Part shown: one piece after another, positions 7,959-16,466 of the stretch | How positions within the stretch are numbered: the stretch's first letter is position 1 | How the letters are laid out: every line of letters starts with the position of its first letter | Source: Lewinellaceae bacterium | GTDB lineage: Bacteria; Bacteroidota; Bacteroidia; Chitinophagales; Saprospiraceae | Length of the DNA: 64,000 nt | Direction: 5' to 3' | NCBI GenBank assembly: GCA_016712415.1 | Contig: JADJRC010000010.1 | Span: forward strand, 1-64,000 | The notes under the pieces: generated by a model | The model's database searches: none | Seen by the model: the letters and a program-made list of their open reading frames with translations, nothing else | Told to the model about the DNA's origin: nothing | Made by a program: the position numbers and the translations under genes

Positions 7959-8032
7959 AGGGATACCAAGATTTGAACCTGGGACCCTCCCGAGGACAAT
8001 CGGGATGCGCTACCGGACTGCGCTACATCCCG
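7959..8032 (-). pseudogene. outermost tRNA-Pro-like copy with canonical T-loop
   Basis: A 74-nt copy at the far (5') end of the array. The T-arm CCAGG-TTCAAAT-CTTGG and acceptor TATCCC are tRNA-like; the anticodon loop is ATTGTCCT within the replaced TCCCG/CGGGA stem. It would be the first unit in a transcript entering from the tRNA-Ser side. Confidence 0.6.
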
Positions 8033-8058
8033 AACATATTTAATTATCCCCAAAATCA

Positions 8059-8119
8059 GCAGGCAGTCGGCAGTAGCAGCGCGCAGAAATTCTGCTGATT
8101 GCCACTGTCAACTGCCTGC
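8059..8119. other. long imperfect hairpin between tRNA-Ser and the array
   Basis: A 19-base arm (8059-8077) matches the reverse complement of 8101-8119 at 16 of 19 positions, with an inner GCAGAA-A-TTCTGC stem. It follows the 3' end of tRNA-Ser on the minus strand but lacks a T-run, so it may be a processing or weak termination structure. Confidence 0.5.
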
Positions 8120-8129
8120 ATGATTAGTG

Positions 8130-8218
8130 CGGATGGGGCGGGATTCGAACCCGCGGTACAGGGTTACCCGTACGTCGGTTTAGCAAACCGGTGGTTTCAG
8201 CCACTCACCCACCCATCC
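8130..8218 (-). tRNA. tRNA-Ser (anticodon GCT)
   Basis: An 89-nt class II tRNA. Acceptor GGATGGG/CCCATCC with discriminator G, anticodon stem CCGGT/ACCGA with loop TTGCTAA, a long variable arm, and T-arm CGGGT-TTCGAAT-CCCGC-like. CCA is not encoded. It reads AGC/AGU serine codons. It has its own promoter element at 8229-8236. Confidence 0.93.
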
Positions 8219-8228
8219 GAGCGGGACG

Positions 8229-8236
8229 CAAAGATA
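8229..8236 (-). promoter_or_regulatory. -7 promoter element of tRNA-Ser
   Basis: TATCTTTG on the minus strand matches TAnnTTTG and ends 11 bases before the mature tRNA 5' end. A transcript from here could also read into the tRNA-Pro-like array. Confidence 0.6.
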
Positions 8237-8261
8237 TTACTTCCCGGTTCGTATGACCAAA

Positions 8262-9533
8262 CTAACCCTCCAACATTTTTTTCATTCCGGAAAGTTCCGG
8301 GTGTTTGGAGTGGGTGACACTGGCTTTTTCATAGTACTCCCTCGCCTTGGTCAGGTCTTTCTTGGCGCAGTATATCCTGGCAATCAGGCGATTAACGTCA
8401 ATATTGTCCGGTCGTTTGGCATATTCGCCAAGTGCGTATTGCAGCGCCCGGTCGTAGTCGGAAAGGTAATCGCAATGAAATGCCGCCAGTTCAAGGCTCA
8501 TGTTGTGGCCTTTTTCCATGTCTTCCTGCATCATCCGGGTGATTTCGGGCAGCAAAGCGTCATATTCTGTCTGGCGTCCGGTCTGTTTGTAGAGGGTCGC
8601 CAGTTTTTCATAAAAACCCACTTCGGGTATGATAGCGCAGGCCTTTTTCAGCATCTCCTCAGCTTTGGGATAGTTTTTCTTCTGCATTTCAATCTCTCCA
8701 AGGGCGGCAATGGCGAATGGGTAGTCCTGCCGCTCGACCAGGATGATCTGGTATTGCAGTTCGGCATTTTTGAGATCGCCGTAGGTTTTGTACAGGTTGC
8801 CGAGGGTGAGGCGTGCCCAGGCCGTCGATTCCTGACCAGGATAACCGGCCTTGACGGCCATGGTCAGGGCATCAATGGCGCCTTGTATATCGCCGTGGAT
8901 TTCCCGAAGGTACGCAATGCGGGAATACGACCGCAAGTCGGGCCGGATGCTGACCATCTTGTCTGCCATTTCAACGGCTTTTGCATAGTGGCCGAGTTCG
9001 ACATGGGCATCCACCAGGGCGCCGTATATCTGCGCATTGTATGGATTGATCGCAACTGCCTTGCTGGCCGTTTCGAGGGCATGGGAGAAATCGTGCAGGG
9101 AGAGTTGTACGCTGGCTTTGGCAGCAAGGCTGCGAAACAGGACGTCTTTCTGGTCCATTTTCAAACCGGCGGGGTTGTCTTGCGGGATCATGGCAAGTAC
9201 CTCATCGAGCATTTGCAGCGCTGCGGGGTAGTAGTGCGGGTGCTCTCCGGTGACGCGCGCCTCCTGAATAAACAGTTCGGCCAGTTGCAGGCGCGGCTCG
9301 GTTGCGTTGGGGTTTTGCTGGAGTTCGCGGCGGCGGGCGGCGTAGAAGTTTTGCACGTCGTCCCATTCCTTGCCGTTGCGGATAGCGGCGTTGCGGTCAA
9401 GCAGCTTGGGCAGCGAGGCGACAACCGCCTCTGCTGTAAGGCCGGCTTTGACGGTTGGGACAGGCTCGTTTTGGGTGCAGGAGGATGCGACCAGGAGGCA
9501 AAGGAGTATGGAGAAAAAGGAAAAGCGTTGCAT
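8262..9533 (-). CDS. TPR-repeat lipoprotein
   Basis: Protein of 423 residues. A lipoprotein signal peptide (SILLCLLVASSC) has its lipobox Cys at residue 19, so export and lipid anchoring are expected. The rest is built of tetratricopeptide-like helical repeats, for example ALETASKAVAINPYNAQIYG, AVEMADKMVSIRPDLRSYS and AREYYEKASVTHSKHPEL. TPR proteins are protein-binding scaffolds; no partner is visible. It lies downstream of the TonB-dependent receptor gene in the same direction with a gap of about 290 bp. That gap shows nothing but a short imperfect dyad. Confidence 0.85.
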   Translation of the reverse strand: MQRFSFFSILLCLLVASSCTQNEPVPTVKAGLTAEAVVASLPKLLDRNAAIRNGKEWDDVQNFYAARRRELQQNPNATEPRLQLAELFIQEARVTGEHPHYYPAALQMLDEVLAMIPQDNPAGLKMDQKDVLFRSLAAKASVQLSLHDFSHALETASKAVAINPYNAQIYGALVDAHVELGHYAKAVEMADKMVSIRPDLRSYSRIAYLREIHGDIQGAIDALTMAVKAGYPGQESTAWARLTLGNLYKTYGDLKNAELQYQIILVERQDYPFAIAALGEIEMQKKNYPKAEEMLKKACAIIPEVGFYEKLATLYKQTGRQTEYDALLPEITRMMQEDMEKGHNMSLELAAFHCDYLSDYDRALQYALGEYAKRPDNIDVNRLIARIYCAKKDLTKAREYYEKASVTHSKHPELSGMKKMLEG

Positions 9534-9819
9534 GGTTGATCTTTTTTAAGTTTCTAGTTGGGGATATGTACGAGTGCAACGCGGGTTTGGATTTTTATAC
9601 TGCGCAGATTTTTGCCTGGGGCTGTGCGCAAGGGCAGGGTAGCGATGGTGTCGTTGATTTTGTCTTGATGTGAGATCTGCCCCGGGTGCCGTTCTACCGT
9701 TCCCTTGTCATGCTGTAAGCACCTGTCCGATATACGGCGGGTAAAAACGGACCTTGCCCTCGCAGATCGGACGGTTGATTGCATCATGACAAAAAAGGGG
9801 CTCAAATACCTCGCCGAAG

Positions 9820-12096
9820 TCAAAAATGAAAAGCGACAAACCCCTTTATAAAAAACGGCGTGCCGGGGGTAAAATGGATATCCTTGACCGGCTCGCTTTC
9901 AAAAGACAAACGCGATTCCGTTTCAAATTGCGCCTCTTTCCAGGTCGAATTCAGCAGATTCTGAGCCGAAAATCCGAGTTCCCAATTGCGGTTTTTCCAG
10001 CCGGCGACCGCATCAAGCAAAAAGTAGCCTGTTGCGGTCAGGCTGTTGTCCTCGTTCGCCGCCCGGTCGCCCAGGAAGCGGCAGCGCAGGCTCGCGAACA
10101 GTCCCCGGCCTTTGTCCCAACTGATGCCGCCGGTGCCGGTCCACTGCGGGGCAAGCGGTATGTACCCGGCGCCTTCAGGTGCTTCGACGGACCGGGCATG
10201 CGACCAGGTGATGTCGGCGTCGGCAAACAAGTATCGGAAAATCTGAAAACGGGCTGAAACATCGACACCCAAACGGCGGGTTTTGCCGCCGGGCTCCACC
10301 ACGCCTTCGTCGCCGACATATACAAACTCCTGATCCAGTGCAAGATACCAACCGGCTATGTTGACGAGCAGGGCAGGGGAGGGCTTGAAAATTGCGCCCA
10401 GATCGGCCCCGAGTGCTTTGGGCAGTATTTTCCTGCCTTCCTGCGGCACAACCACCCGCGCGTCGTTGGAATGGAAGCCGTAGCCGCTGTTGAGGTATAC
10501 GCGGAGGGTTTTGCTGAAGTCGTAGTAAAGGTTCAGTTTCGGACTGAATACAGATGCCGACACTTGTCCAGGTTCGTACAGGGAGTCGAGTTTGTCCTCA
10601 TAGGAAAAGCGGAAGTGGTCGAGTCGCGCTCCGGCATTCAGCGTCAGGCGCGGCGCCATTTCCCAGGAAGCGGATGCGTACACGCCTACATTGGTTTCGT
10701 TTACATCGCCCAACGCAATGGGGTATTGCGTGATACGGCGCTGTCGGGTGCGAGAAAGTTCGACGTCGTTCACGTCGTCGTTGCGCAGGAACAGCCCCGC
10801 CTCGGTGGACAGCCGTTTGCCGGCAAGCAGTCCTTCCCGTTGAAAAGCGCCTTTGTAGCCAAAAATGCGGCGGTGTTCCTTCTGGCGGATCTCGTCGCCT
10901 TTTTCGGGTTCGTTCAGGAAAAATGTGAAATTGGAGTATAGTTCGAAGGCATAATCGGTATAGTAGACCTGGTTTTTAAACAAGGCGTTGCCTTTCAGAT
11001 TTTTAACGTGCTCAAAATTAACATTGTAGCGACTGGTAATGCCGCCCTCGTTGTCGTCGATTGCGCCGAAGCGGCCGATCAGCCCGCTTTTAATGGCGCG
11101 TTCGGGCACTTGCCCCGAGGCGTTCCACGAACTTTGAAATGCCGAAGCGGAAAAACTGACGCGTTGTTCATCGTCTATCAGGGCGCTATATTTTCCAAAC
11201 AGGTTCAGGCGCCGAAAGGCCTGCGGGCTGTCGAAATAGCCGTCGGAGAAAGAGGTCTCGGTGGCGACATAAGCATGCTGATTGCGCCGGGCGGCGTTCT
11301 TGCCGAGCAGGGTGAAGCCTCCGACGGCCCTGGCCGTGGCAAACTGCCCGCCCTCCACTTTCACAAAACTGTTATCCAGGGCATCCGAGGTTGTAAAACG
11401 CACCAGCCCGGCGGTAGTAAAATCTCCTGCATCGGCGTAATACGGCCCTTTTTTGAACTCGACGTTGCCGATGATCTCCGGTATGACAAAATGAAGGTCG
11501 GCATAACCCTGCCCGTGGGCGTGGCTGACCATGTTGACCGGCAATCCGTCTACGGTCAGGTTGATGTCGGTGCCGTGGTCGATATCAAAGCCGCGCAGAA
11601 ACATCTGCTCTGCCTTGCCGCCGCCGGCGTGCTGGGCGATAAACAGCCCCGGTACCAGCCGCAGCACATCTTGAGAGGTTGTAATGGGGCGTGTGCGGAT
11701 ATCGAGGGCGCTGATGCTTTGAAATGGCTGTGCGACGGCTGTCGTGATCTCCACATCATGCAGACTTACCGGACTTGGGTTCATTTCGATCCGCAGGGTG
11801 GTCGTTTCTGAATCACGGACATTTATATCGCCCGTGGTTTTGGTCTCAAAACCGATGTAACTGGTTGTGAGGGTATAATTGCCCGAAGCAAGGTTGCTGA
11901 AACTAAAAAATCCAAGCGTATTGGTCGCTGTGTAAAAGCCGCCGGGTTCAAGGCGCACCGTTACGCCGACAAGTTCTGTTCCGGCGCCGTTTTCGGTAAT
12001 CCGGCCACTGATGGAGCCGTTGTGGGCATGGAGGTTGAAAATGCAGGCGAGAAAGCCTGGTAGCAGGAAAAATCTCAGGTAAGGTTCGTTCTTCAT
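9820..12096 (-). CDS. TonB-dependent outer membrane receptor
   Basis: Start chosen at 12096 because it places a signal peptide (LRFFLLPGFLACIFNLHAH) at the N-terminus; 758 residues. A carboxypeptidase-regulatory-like domain (GSISGRITENGAG to SYIGFETKT) covers about residues 27-105. It is followed by a plug domain (RLVPGLFIAQHAGGGKAEQ, FLRGFDIDHGTDINLTVDG) and a 22-strand-type beta-barrel ending in a typical aromatic Phe (FVAFHF). Role: energised uptake of a ligand across the outer membrane. The substrate is unknown, and the neighbours do not indicate one. The 284 bp upstream hold no gene. Confidence 0.9.
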   Translation of the reverse strand: MKNEPYLRFFLLPGFLACIFNLHAHNGSISGRITENGAGTELVGVTVRLEPGGFYTATNTLGFFSFSNLASGNYTLTTSYIGFETKTTGDINVRDSETTTLRIEMNPSPVSLHDVEITTAVAQPFQSISALDIRTRPITTSQDVLRLVPGLFIAQHAGGGKAEQMFLRGFDIDHGTDINLTVDGLPVNMVSHAHGQGYADLHFVIPEIIGNVEFKKGPYYADAGDFTTAGLVRFTTSDALDNSFVKVEGGQFATARAVGGFTLLGKNAARRNQHAYVATETSFSDGYFDSPQAFRRLNLFGKYSALIDDEQRVSFSASAFQSSWNASGQVPERAIKSGLIGRFGAIDDNEGGITSRYNVNFEHVKNLKGNALFKNQVYYTDYAFELYSNFTFFLNEPEKGDEIRQKEHRRIFGYKGAFQREGLLAGKRLSTEAGLFLRNDDVNDVELSRTRQRRITQYPIALGDVNETNVGVYASASWEMAPRLTLNAGARLDHFRFSYEDKLDSLYEPGQVSASVFSPKLNLYYDFSKTLRVYLNSGYGFHSNDARVVVPQEGRKILPKALGADLGAIFKPSPALLVNIAGWYLALDQEFVYVGDEGVVEPGGKTRRLGVDVSARFQIFRYLFADADITWSHARSVEAPEGAGYIPLAPQWTGTGGISWDKGRGLFASLRCRFLGDRAANEDNSLTATGYFLLDAVAGWKNRNWELGFSAQNLLNSTWKEAQFETESRLSFESEPVKDIHFTPGTPFFIKGFVAFHF

Positions 12097-12380
12097 TCCG
12101 GAAAACATTGAGCAGTGTGTTTGTTTTGAAATTGCCACAGGCAAGTTCAAGCATACATACGTGCCGTTATTGTTTCCGGTTTTTGCGCGGTTGATTTAAC
12201 AAAAACAACGGTCATTCGGATTGGTTGCACCATCCCTGACAAGCCGGAACATACCTGATAAATTCCCTTCAGTTGCAGTTTTACCCGCCGTTTCAACGGT
12301 ATTTGACGACAGGTGGTTGCGCTTGTGTCAAATCACGCTTTCAATTTGCTAGTTGGCGACAATTTCGAGACGCACGCTGA

Positions 12381-13754
12381 TCAGTTGATCCTGTACTGTA
12401 TACCCGCCTTGAACATCAGGATGTCAAAATTCGGGTCGGCGCCGCCGAAGTTTTTGGAATAATCGGTCCAGAGCCCAAATACCCAATGCGGGGCTTCGTA
12501 CTCCAGCCCGGCCCCCAGGCGCCACACATTACCCAGGTATTGAGCCTCTCTTTTCTGAACGAAAAACTCCGGATCATTACCGGGGCCTCCCTGGTGCTGG
12601 TCATCGAACTTGAAACTGATCAGTTCGGGCGAAACGTGTACCCAGGTATGCGCCAGACGAACGGAGGGCCGGAACCTGGACCGCAGGGGCAGTCTGTACT
12701 GGACGCCCAGGGCAAAATGCTGTTGCCGTTGCGTACTTTCCACGCGGATGAGTTTTTTAGGCGGTTGTCCGCCATGCTGTGGCGGCATGGGCGGATCGTG
12801 CTGGTGCGCATGCACATGCGGGTGATATTTTTCTGTCGCCACATCGAAACGAAGCCAATCGGCCGAAGCGGTCAGCCATATATCCTTTATAACGGCATAA
12901 CCGATATTAAGCCCCTGACCTCTGATCATCGATACCCCCTTTTCACCGGGCCGGGCAAAACCGATCATGGCATCCAGTCCTGCTTTGAAACGGGAAGGTT
13001 CATGCACCGGTTTGGTCAGACTTGAGGCAACAGCGGAGGCTTGTCCGTCGGGTACCGCAACAGTAGTAAGTGTCGCTCTGGCTGCCGGCTGTTTGCCCAT
13101 GCTTACCGGGTCCGGATCAATTCCCGGCAGAAGCGACAGACCGGCCATTTTTTCGACATCCGGTTGATCCGTGCCTTCAGGTTGTTGTGTCGGAGACGAC
13201 TCAATCCCGCCGGATTCCAGAATCGGCTGCGACGCCGGCAACTGTTTTTCCGGTATTATGTCTGCCAGATTGGTTCGGGCGAGGTTGGTTGTTCCGGATT
13301 TTTCCAAATCGGAGCGTGTGGGGTTGTTGTGGGTATGGCTGGATGCAGCAATATCTTCCTTTTTATGGTTGGCGTTGTTTTGCAGCATTACGGCATCCGG
13401 TTCAGGAGCAGGTGCGGGATGGCCTTCAGAGTATGTTTTGGTGTCCGGGGTTGGTTTGGCGCCTGCCGGCAACGGCGCCACTTCGGTGAGGGCATCCTGC
13501 AAGGCGCTGACTTGTTGCTGAAGCGCGGTGTTTTTTTCCCGAAGGGTGTACACGTTCCCAATCGCCCACGCCGTGACGAGCAGCGACACCGCCGCTGCGG
13601 CCTGCCAGTATCGCAACCGGGGTCGGGAAATACGCTGTGTACCGGCGTCGTACGCGTCGAGTCGCCCGGAGAGCGTTTTCCAGTTTTTGCCCTTTCGGGG
13701 AAAATCTGCTTCCTCGTTGAGCCTGTCGGCAAAAAATTTGTCAAAATCTCTCAT
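12381..13754 (-). CDS. membrane-anchored partner of an ECF sigma factor, possible anti-sigma protein with beta-barrel-like C-terminus
   Basis: Protein of 457 residues. A soluble N-terminus (DFDKFFADRLNEEADF) is followed by one membrane segment (YWQAAAAVSLLVTAWAIG, about 49-66) and a short coiled coil. Next is a Pro/Ser/Thr-rich stretch, then a C-terminal region (about 255-457) with alternating strands that resembles a small outer-membrane-like beta-barrel. Its start overlaps the stop of the sigma factor, so they are translationally coupled. That arrangement is typical of sigma/anti-sigma pairs. I see no FecR domain; the anti-sigma role is inferred from context. Confidence 0.65.
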   Translation of the reverse strand: MRDFDKFFADRLNEEADFPRKGKNWKTLSGRLDAYDAGTQRISRPRLRYWQAAAAVSLLVTAWAIGNVYTLREKNTALQQQVSALQDALTEVAPLPAGAKPTPDTKTYSEGHPAPAPEPDAVMLQNNANHKKEDIAASSHTHNNPTRSDLEKSGTTNLARTNLADIIPEKQLPASQPILESGGIESSPTQQPEGTDQPDVEKMAGLSLLPGIDPDPVSMGKQPAARATLTTVAVPDGQASAVASSLTKPVHEPSRFKAGLDAMIGFARPGEKGVSMIRGQGLNIGYAVIKDIWLTASADWLRFDVATEKYHPHVHAHQHDPPMPPQHGGQPPKKLIRVESTQRQQHFALGVQYRLPLRSRFRPSVRLAHTWVHVSPELISFKFDDQHQGGPGNDPEFFVQKREAQYLGNVWRLGAGLEYEAPHWVFGLWTDYSKNFGGADPNFDILMFKAGIQYRIN

Positions 13755-14308
13755 ATCCTTCCCGAATAGTTAAGGTCGTTGGCCAATATTGTTTTCAAAT
13801 GTTGCCTTGCGCGGGCAAGGTTGGATTTGGAGGTGCCTATGCTGATCCCCAGGGTGGCGGCAATTTCTTCATGGGAAAACCCGTCCACCACAAACAGGTT
13901 GAATACTGTCCTGTAAGCAGTCGGCAACCGGTCGGTCATGCTCAGGATTTGCTCGCGTGTCATGTCTTCGACAATACCGTTTTCGGACTCGGTTTCATGC
14001 CTGGGCAATAATTCGGTCACCTTCATATCCTGCAAACCTGCACGCAGGCGATCTATGGCGGTATTGATGACTACCCGGCGCAGCCAGAAGCGGAAAGGCT
14101 GGTTTCCGGCATAGAGGTGTATTTTGGTAAAAGCCTTGAAAAAGGCATCGTTCACGACCTCTTCGGCATTTTCTGTGTCGCCGGTATACCTGCGCGCGAT
14201 GGTCATGGCATAATTGTAGAACAGGGCAAACAGCTGATGCTGGCTTGCCCGGTGGTTTTTGCGGCAACCTTCCAGGATTTGATCTAGATTCACGTCGTGT
14301 TCTTCCAT
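13751..14308 (-). CDS. ECF-family RNA polymerase sigma factor
   Basis: Protein of 185 residues with the two conserved ECF regions. Region 2 (LFALFYNYAMTIARRYTGD, then AEEVVNDAFFKAFTKIHLY) binds the -10 element and core polymerase. Region 4 (RLPTAYRTVFNLFVVDGFSHEEIAATLGI, then SKSNLARARQHLK) is the -35 helix-turn-helix. Directly followed, with a 4-base overlap, by a membrane protein likely to control it. Targets are not visible here. Confidence 0.92.
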   Translation of the reverse strand: MEEHDVNLDQILEGCRKNHRASQHQLFALFYNYAMTIARRYTGDTENAEEVVNDAFFKAFTKIHLYAGNQPFRFWLRRVVINTAIDRLRAGLQDMKVTELLPRHETESENGIVEDMTREQILSMTDRLPTAYRTVFNLFVVDGFSHEEIAATLGISIGTSKSNLARARQHLKTILANDLNYSGRI

Positions 14309-14370
14309 ATACTACACGTTGGTCGAAATGGTTGGGTTGCGTCCGCCGAAAAAAAGTTGCAACCAAACAG

Positions 14371-14402
14371 AACGTCCTGCACAGGCGATCTGGCAGGACG
14401 TT
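14371..14402 (-). terminator. hairpin downstream of dnaA
   Basis: Perfect 10-bp stem AACGTCCTGC/GCAGGACGTT with a 12-base loop, 35 bases after the dnaA stop. The following minus-strand bases are CTGTTTGG, a weak T-tract, so termination is likely but not certain. Confidence 0.55.
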
Positions 14403-14436
14403 CAAATGTTGACATTGACCGGAAAACGGGCAGATT

Positions 14437-15873
14437 TCAGGTATTCAGGCTCATTTTGAGTTTCTTTTCCACTTCCTCGACGGTGTCTTTAAAGATCAGG
14501 TCGGTATCCATCATGTCCTGTACGGCTTTACAGGAATAGATCACTGTGCTGTGGTCGCGTCCGCCGAATTGTTCGCCAATGGATTTCAGTGAGTTGTTGG
14601 TCAGTTTTTTCGCCAGGTACATGGAGAGTTGCCGGGCGATGACGATATTCCTTTTGCGCGTCTCGTGGTGGAGTTTGTCAACAGGTACATTGAAGTGCTC
14701 GGCCACGAGTTGCTGGATAAATTCCACCGTTATTTCTTTATTGATGGTGGTTACGAAATTGCGGATCACCTCTTTTGCCAGTTCCATATCCACGTCGCGG
14801 CGGATAAGCGTGGCCTGAGCCAGCAGGGAGATCATAACGCCTTCCAGTTCGCGGATGTTGTTTTTAATGTTATAGCAAATGAACTCCAGCACATCGCTTG
14901 GGATATCCACGCCTTCGTCTTCCATTTTTGCCTCAAGTATCGCCATGCGTGTTTCGAGGTCGGGCGCCTGAATATCGGCGCTCAGCCCCCACTTGAAGCG
15001 GGAGATCAACCGGTCTTCCATACCTTCCAGGTCTTTCGGCGCCCGGTCGGAAGTGAGTACGATCTGTTTGCCGCCCTGGTGCAACTGGTTGAATATATGG
15101 AAGAATATCTCCTGTGTTTTTTGTTTGCCCGACAGGAACTGTATATCGTCGATGATGAGCACGTCAATCATTTGGTAGAAATTGACGAAATCATTGACGG
15201 AGTTGTTCTTGATGGCCTGTATGATCTGGTTGGTGAATTTTTCTGCGGAGACGTACAGGACGGCTTTCGACTCATGCATGCGCACCACATCGTTGCCGAT
15301 AGCCTGCGCAAGGTGGGTTTTGCCCAGACCGACGTCGCCGAATATCACCAGCGGGTTGAAAGCCGTGCCGCCGGGCTTTTTGGCGATGGCCAAACCGGCA
15401 TTGCGCGCAAGGCGATTGCAATCCCCTTCGATAAAACTCTCAAAGGTGTATTCCTGATTGAGTTGCGGATCAATCTTGATGCGCTTGATCCCTGGTATAA
15501 TGAAAGGATTCTTGATCATCTCTGCATCAAAAACGCCGGGCACCGGTTCGTTGTCCTTGTCTGCCGAAGGTTTGCTGCTGATCCGCTGCTGCGAAAGGAG
15601 CGCCGGGTCCTGCACGTTGCCGTTTTCAGGGATATGGTACACCAGACGCCCACGGTCGCCAAGCTCCTGACGAATGCTTTTTTTCAGGAGCTGCACAAAG
15701 TTTTCTTCGAGCCACTCAAAAAAGAATTTGTTGGGCACCTGAATCGTGAGGACTTCATTGTCCAGCCGAACCGGCTTGATCGGTTCAAACCACGTTTTGT
15801 AACTCTGTGGGCTTACGTTTTTCTTGATGATACGCAGACAATCGTCCCATACCATCCGGCAGTCTCTCGTCAT
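14437..15873 (-). CDS. dnaA: chromosomal replication initiator DnaA
   Basis: Start taken at 15873 (TRDCRMVWDDCLRIIKKN), giving 478 residues; 15855 and 15909 are alternatives. Domain I (VWDDCLRIIKKNVSPQSYKTWFEPI) is followed by a linker, then the AAA+ domain with Walker A GDVGLGKTHL and Walker B VLIIDDIQFL. The C-terminal DNA-binding domain carries the signature GGRDHSTVIYSCKAV. It binds DnaA boxes and melts oriC. I see no cluster of TTATNCACA boxes around the gene, so this window does not show the origin, and dnaN is not adjacent. Confidence 0.97.
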   Translation of the reverse strand: MTRDCRMVWDDCLRIIKKNVSPQSYKTWFEPIKPVRLDNEVLTIQVPNKFFFEWLEENFVQLLKKSIRQELGDRGRLVYHIPENGNVQDPALLSQQRISSKPSADKDNEPVPGVFDAEMIKNPFIIPGIKRIKIDPQLNQEYTFESFIEGDCNRLARNAGLAIAKKPGGTAFNPLVIFGDVGLGKTHLAQAIGNDVVRMHESKAVLYVSAEKFTNQIIQAIKNNSVNDFVNFYQMIDVLIIDDIQFLSGKQKTQEIFFHIFNQLHQGGKQIVLTSDRAPKDLEGMEDRLISRFKWGLSADIQAPDLETRMAILEAKMEDEGVDIPSDVLEFICYNIKNNIRELEGVMISLLAQATLIRRDVDMELAKEVIRNFVTTINKEITVEFIQQLVAEHFNVPVDKLHHETRKRNIVIARQLSMYLAKKLTNNSLKSIGEQFGGRDHSTVIYSCKAVQDMMDTDLIFKDTVEEVEKKLKMSLNT

Positions 15874-16466
15874 ACCTGATGTAGCATTTGGAAGTTGGGA
15901 AAGTCCCAAAACAATTTAATCGAAGTGTGTCTGTTCAGTCGAGCAGGGAGACAAAGATTGGCATTTTCTCGCGTAACCCCGAAAGAGATTTCGGTTTTTT
16001 CGACAAAAATTTTTTGTCGTTTCAAAATGAGTGTTGCGGTAACCGATAGGGGGTGTTTTTTCGTCCGAAGGCAGCAGCCGGGCAAAAACAGGCCTCGGGT
16101 TGAATTTGTCAAAAAGCGATTATTGCCGTGTTTTTTTGGATGTAACTCAACAAAAATGGAAGTTTATTCTGAAATATTTAAAAAAATACGCATTTAATTT
16201 AGTGGCCGCGCAAGCCGTTTGGGCGCTTCCGGCGGTGGTGCGTTTCACACATAACAGGACAGAAACGACTGAGACTCAACGGATAGCAGACACTTTTTGG
16301 CGCCGGGAAAGCGGCGCGTCGATTGGCTTTGTGACAACTCAAAAAGACCGGAATTATTTTGGTAATTCAGCGGAATGGCGGTTCGTAAATGTATTGTTAT
16401 TAAGTTGCTGAAATACCCCAATCCCGTCGTTTTCAAGGCATTGTAAATATCAGGTATTGGAATGGT
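15874..16466. other. non-coding interval upstream of dnaA
   Basis: About 590 bp without a convincing gene. It contains the 19-base palindrome CGACAAAAA-T-TTTTTGTCG at 16001-16019, a possible regulator site. No DnaA boxes and no exact minus-strand TAnnTTTG element were found close to the dnaA start. A 103-codon plus-strand frame at 16100-16411 has no recognisable features. Confidence 0.6.

Larger units (their letters stand above)
6035..8032 (-). repeat. tandem array of tRNA-Pro-like sequences
   Basis: Sixteen full-length tRNA-Pro-like copies have 5' ends at 6195, 6314, 6427, 6551, 6675, 6798, 6922, 7045, 7169, 7291, 7415, 7539, 7662, 7744, 7868 and 8032. Two half copies (acceptor to D-arm only) end at 6074 and 7908. 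The usual period is 122-124 bp. Each keeps the CGGGATG acceptor strand, the D-arm and the T-stem, but the anticodon arm is replaced by TCCCG/CGGGA with an 8-base loop (mostly ATTGTCAT). In most copies the T-loop is TTCATAT, which lacks A58, and the acceptor no longer closes at positions 7-66 and 1-72. Each spacer holds a second CAGG/CCTG hairpin. Open frames in the array exist only because the period is close to a multiple of three. Confidence 0.9.

Noticed and set aside
6035..8032. CRISPR array
   Set aside because: Units are about 123 bp, nearly identical throughout including the spacers, and clearly tRNA-derived. No variable spacers and no cas genes.
6035..8032. Integron attC array
   Set aside because: No GTTRRRY core sites, no gene cassettes and no integrase in view.
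8253..9539. 428-residue plus-strand protein
   Set aside because: Antisense shadow of the TPR lipoprotein.
14437..16466. oriC next to dnaA
   Set aside because: No cluster of DnaA boxes or AT-rich unwinding region was seen, and dnaN is not adjacent.
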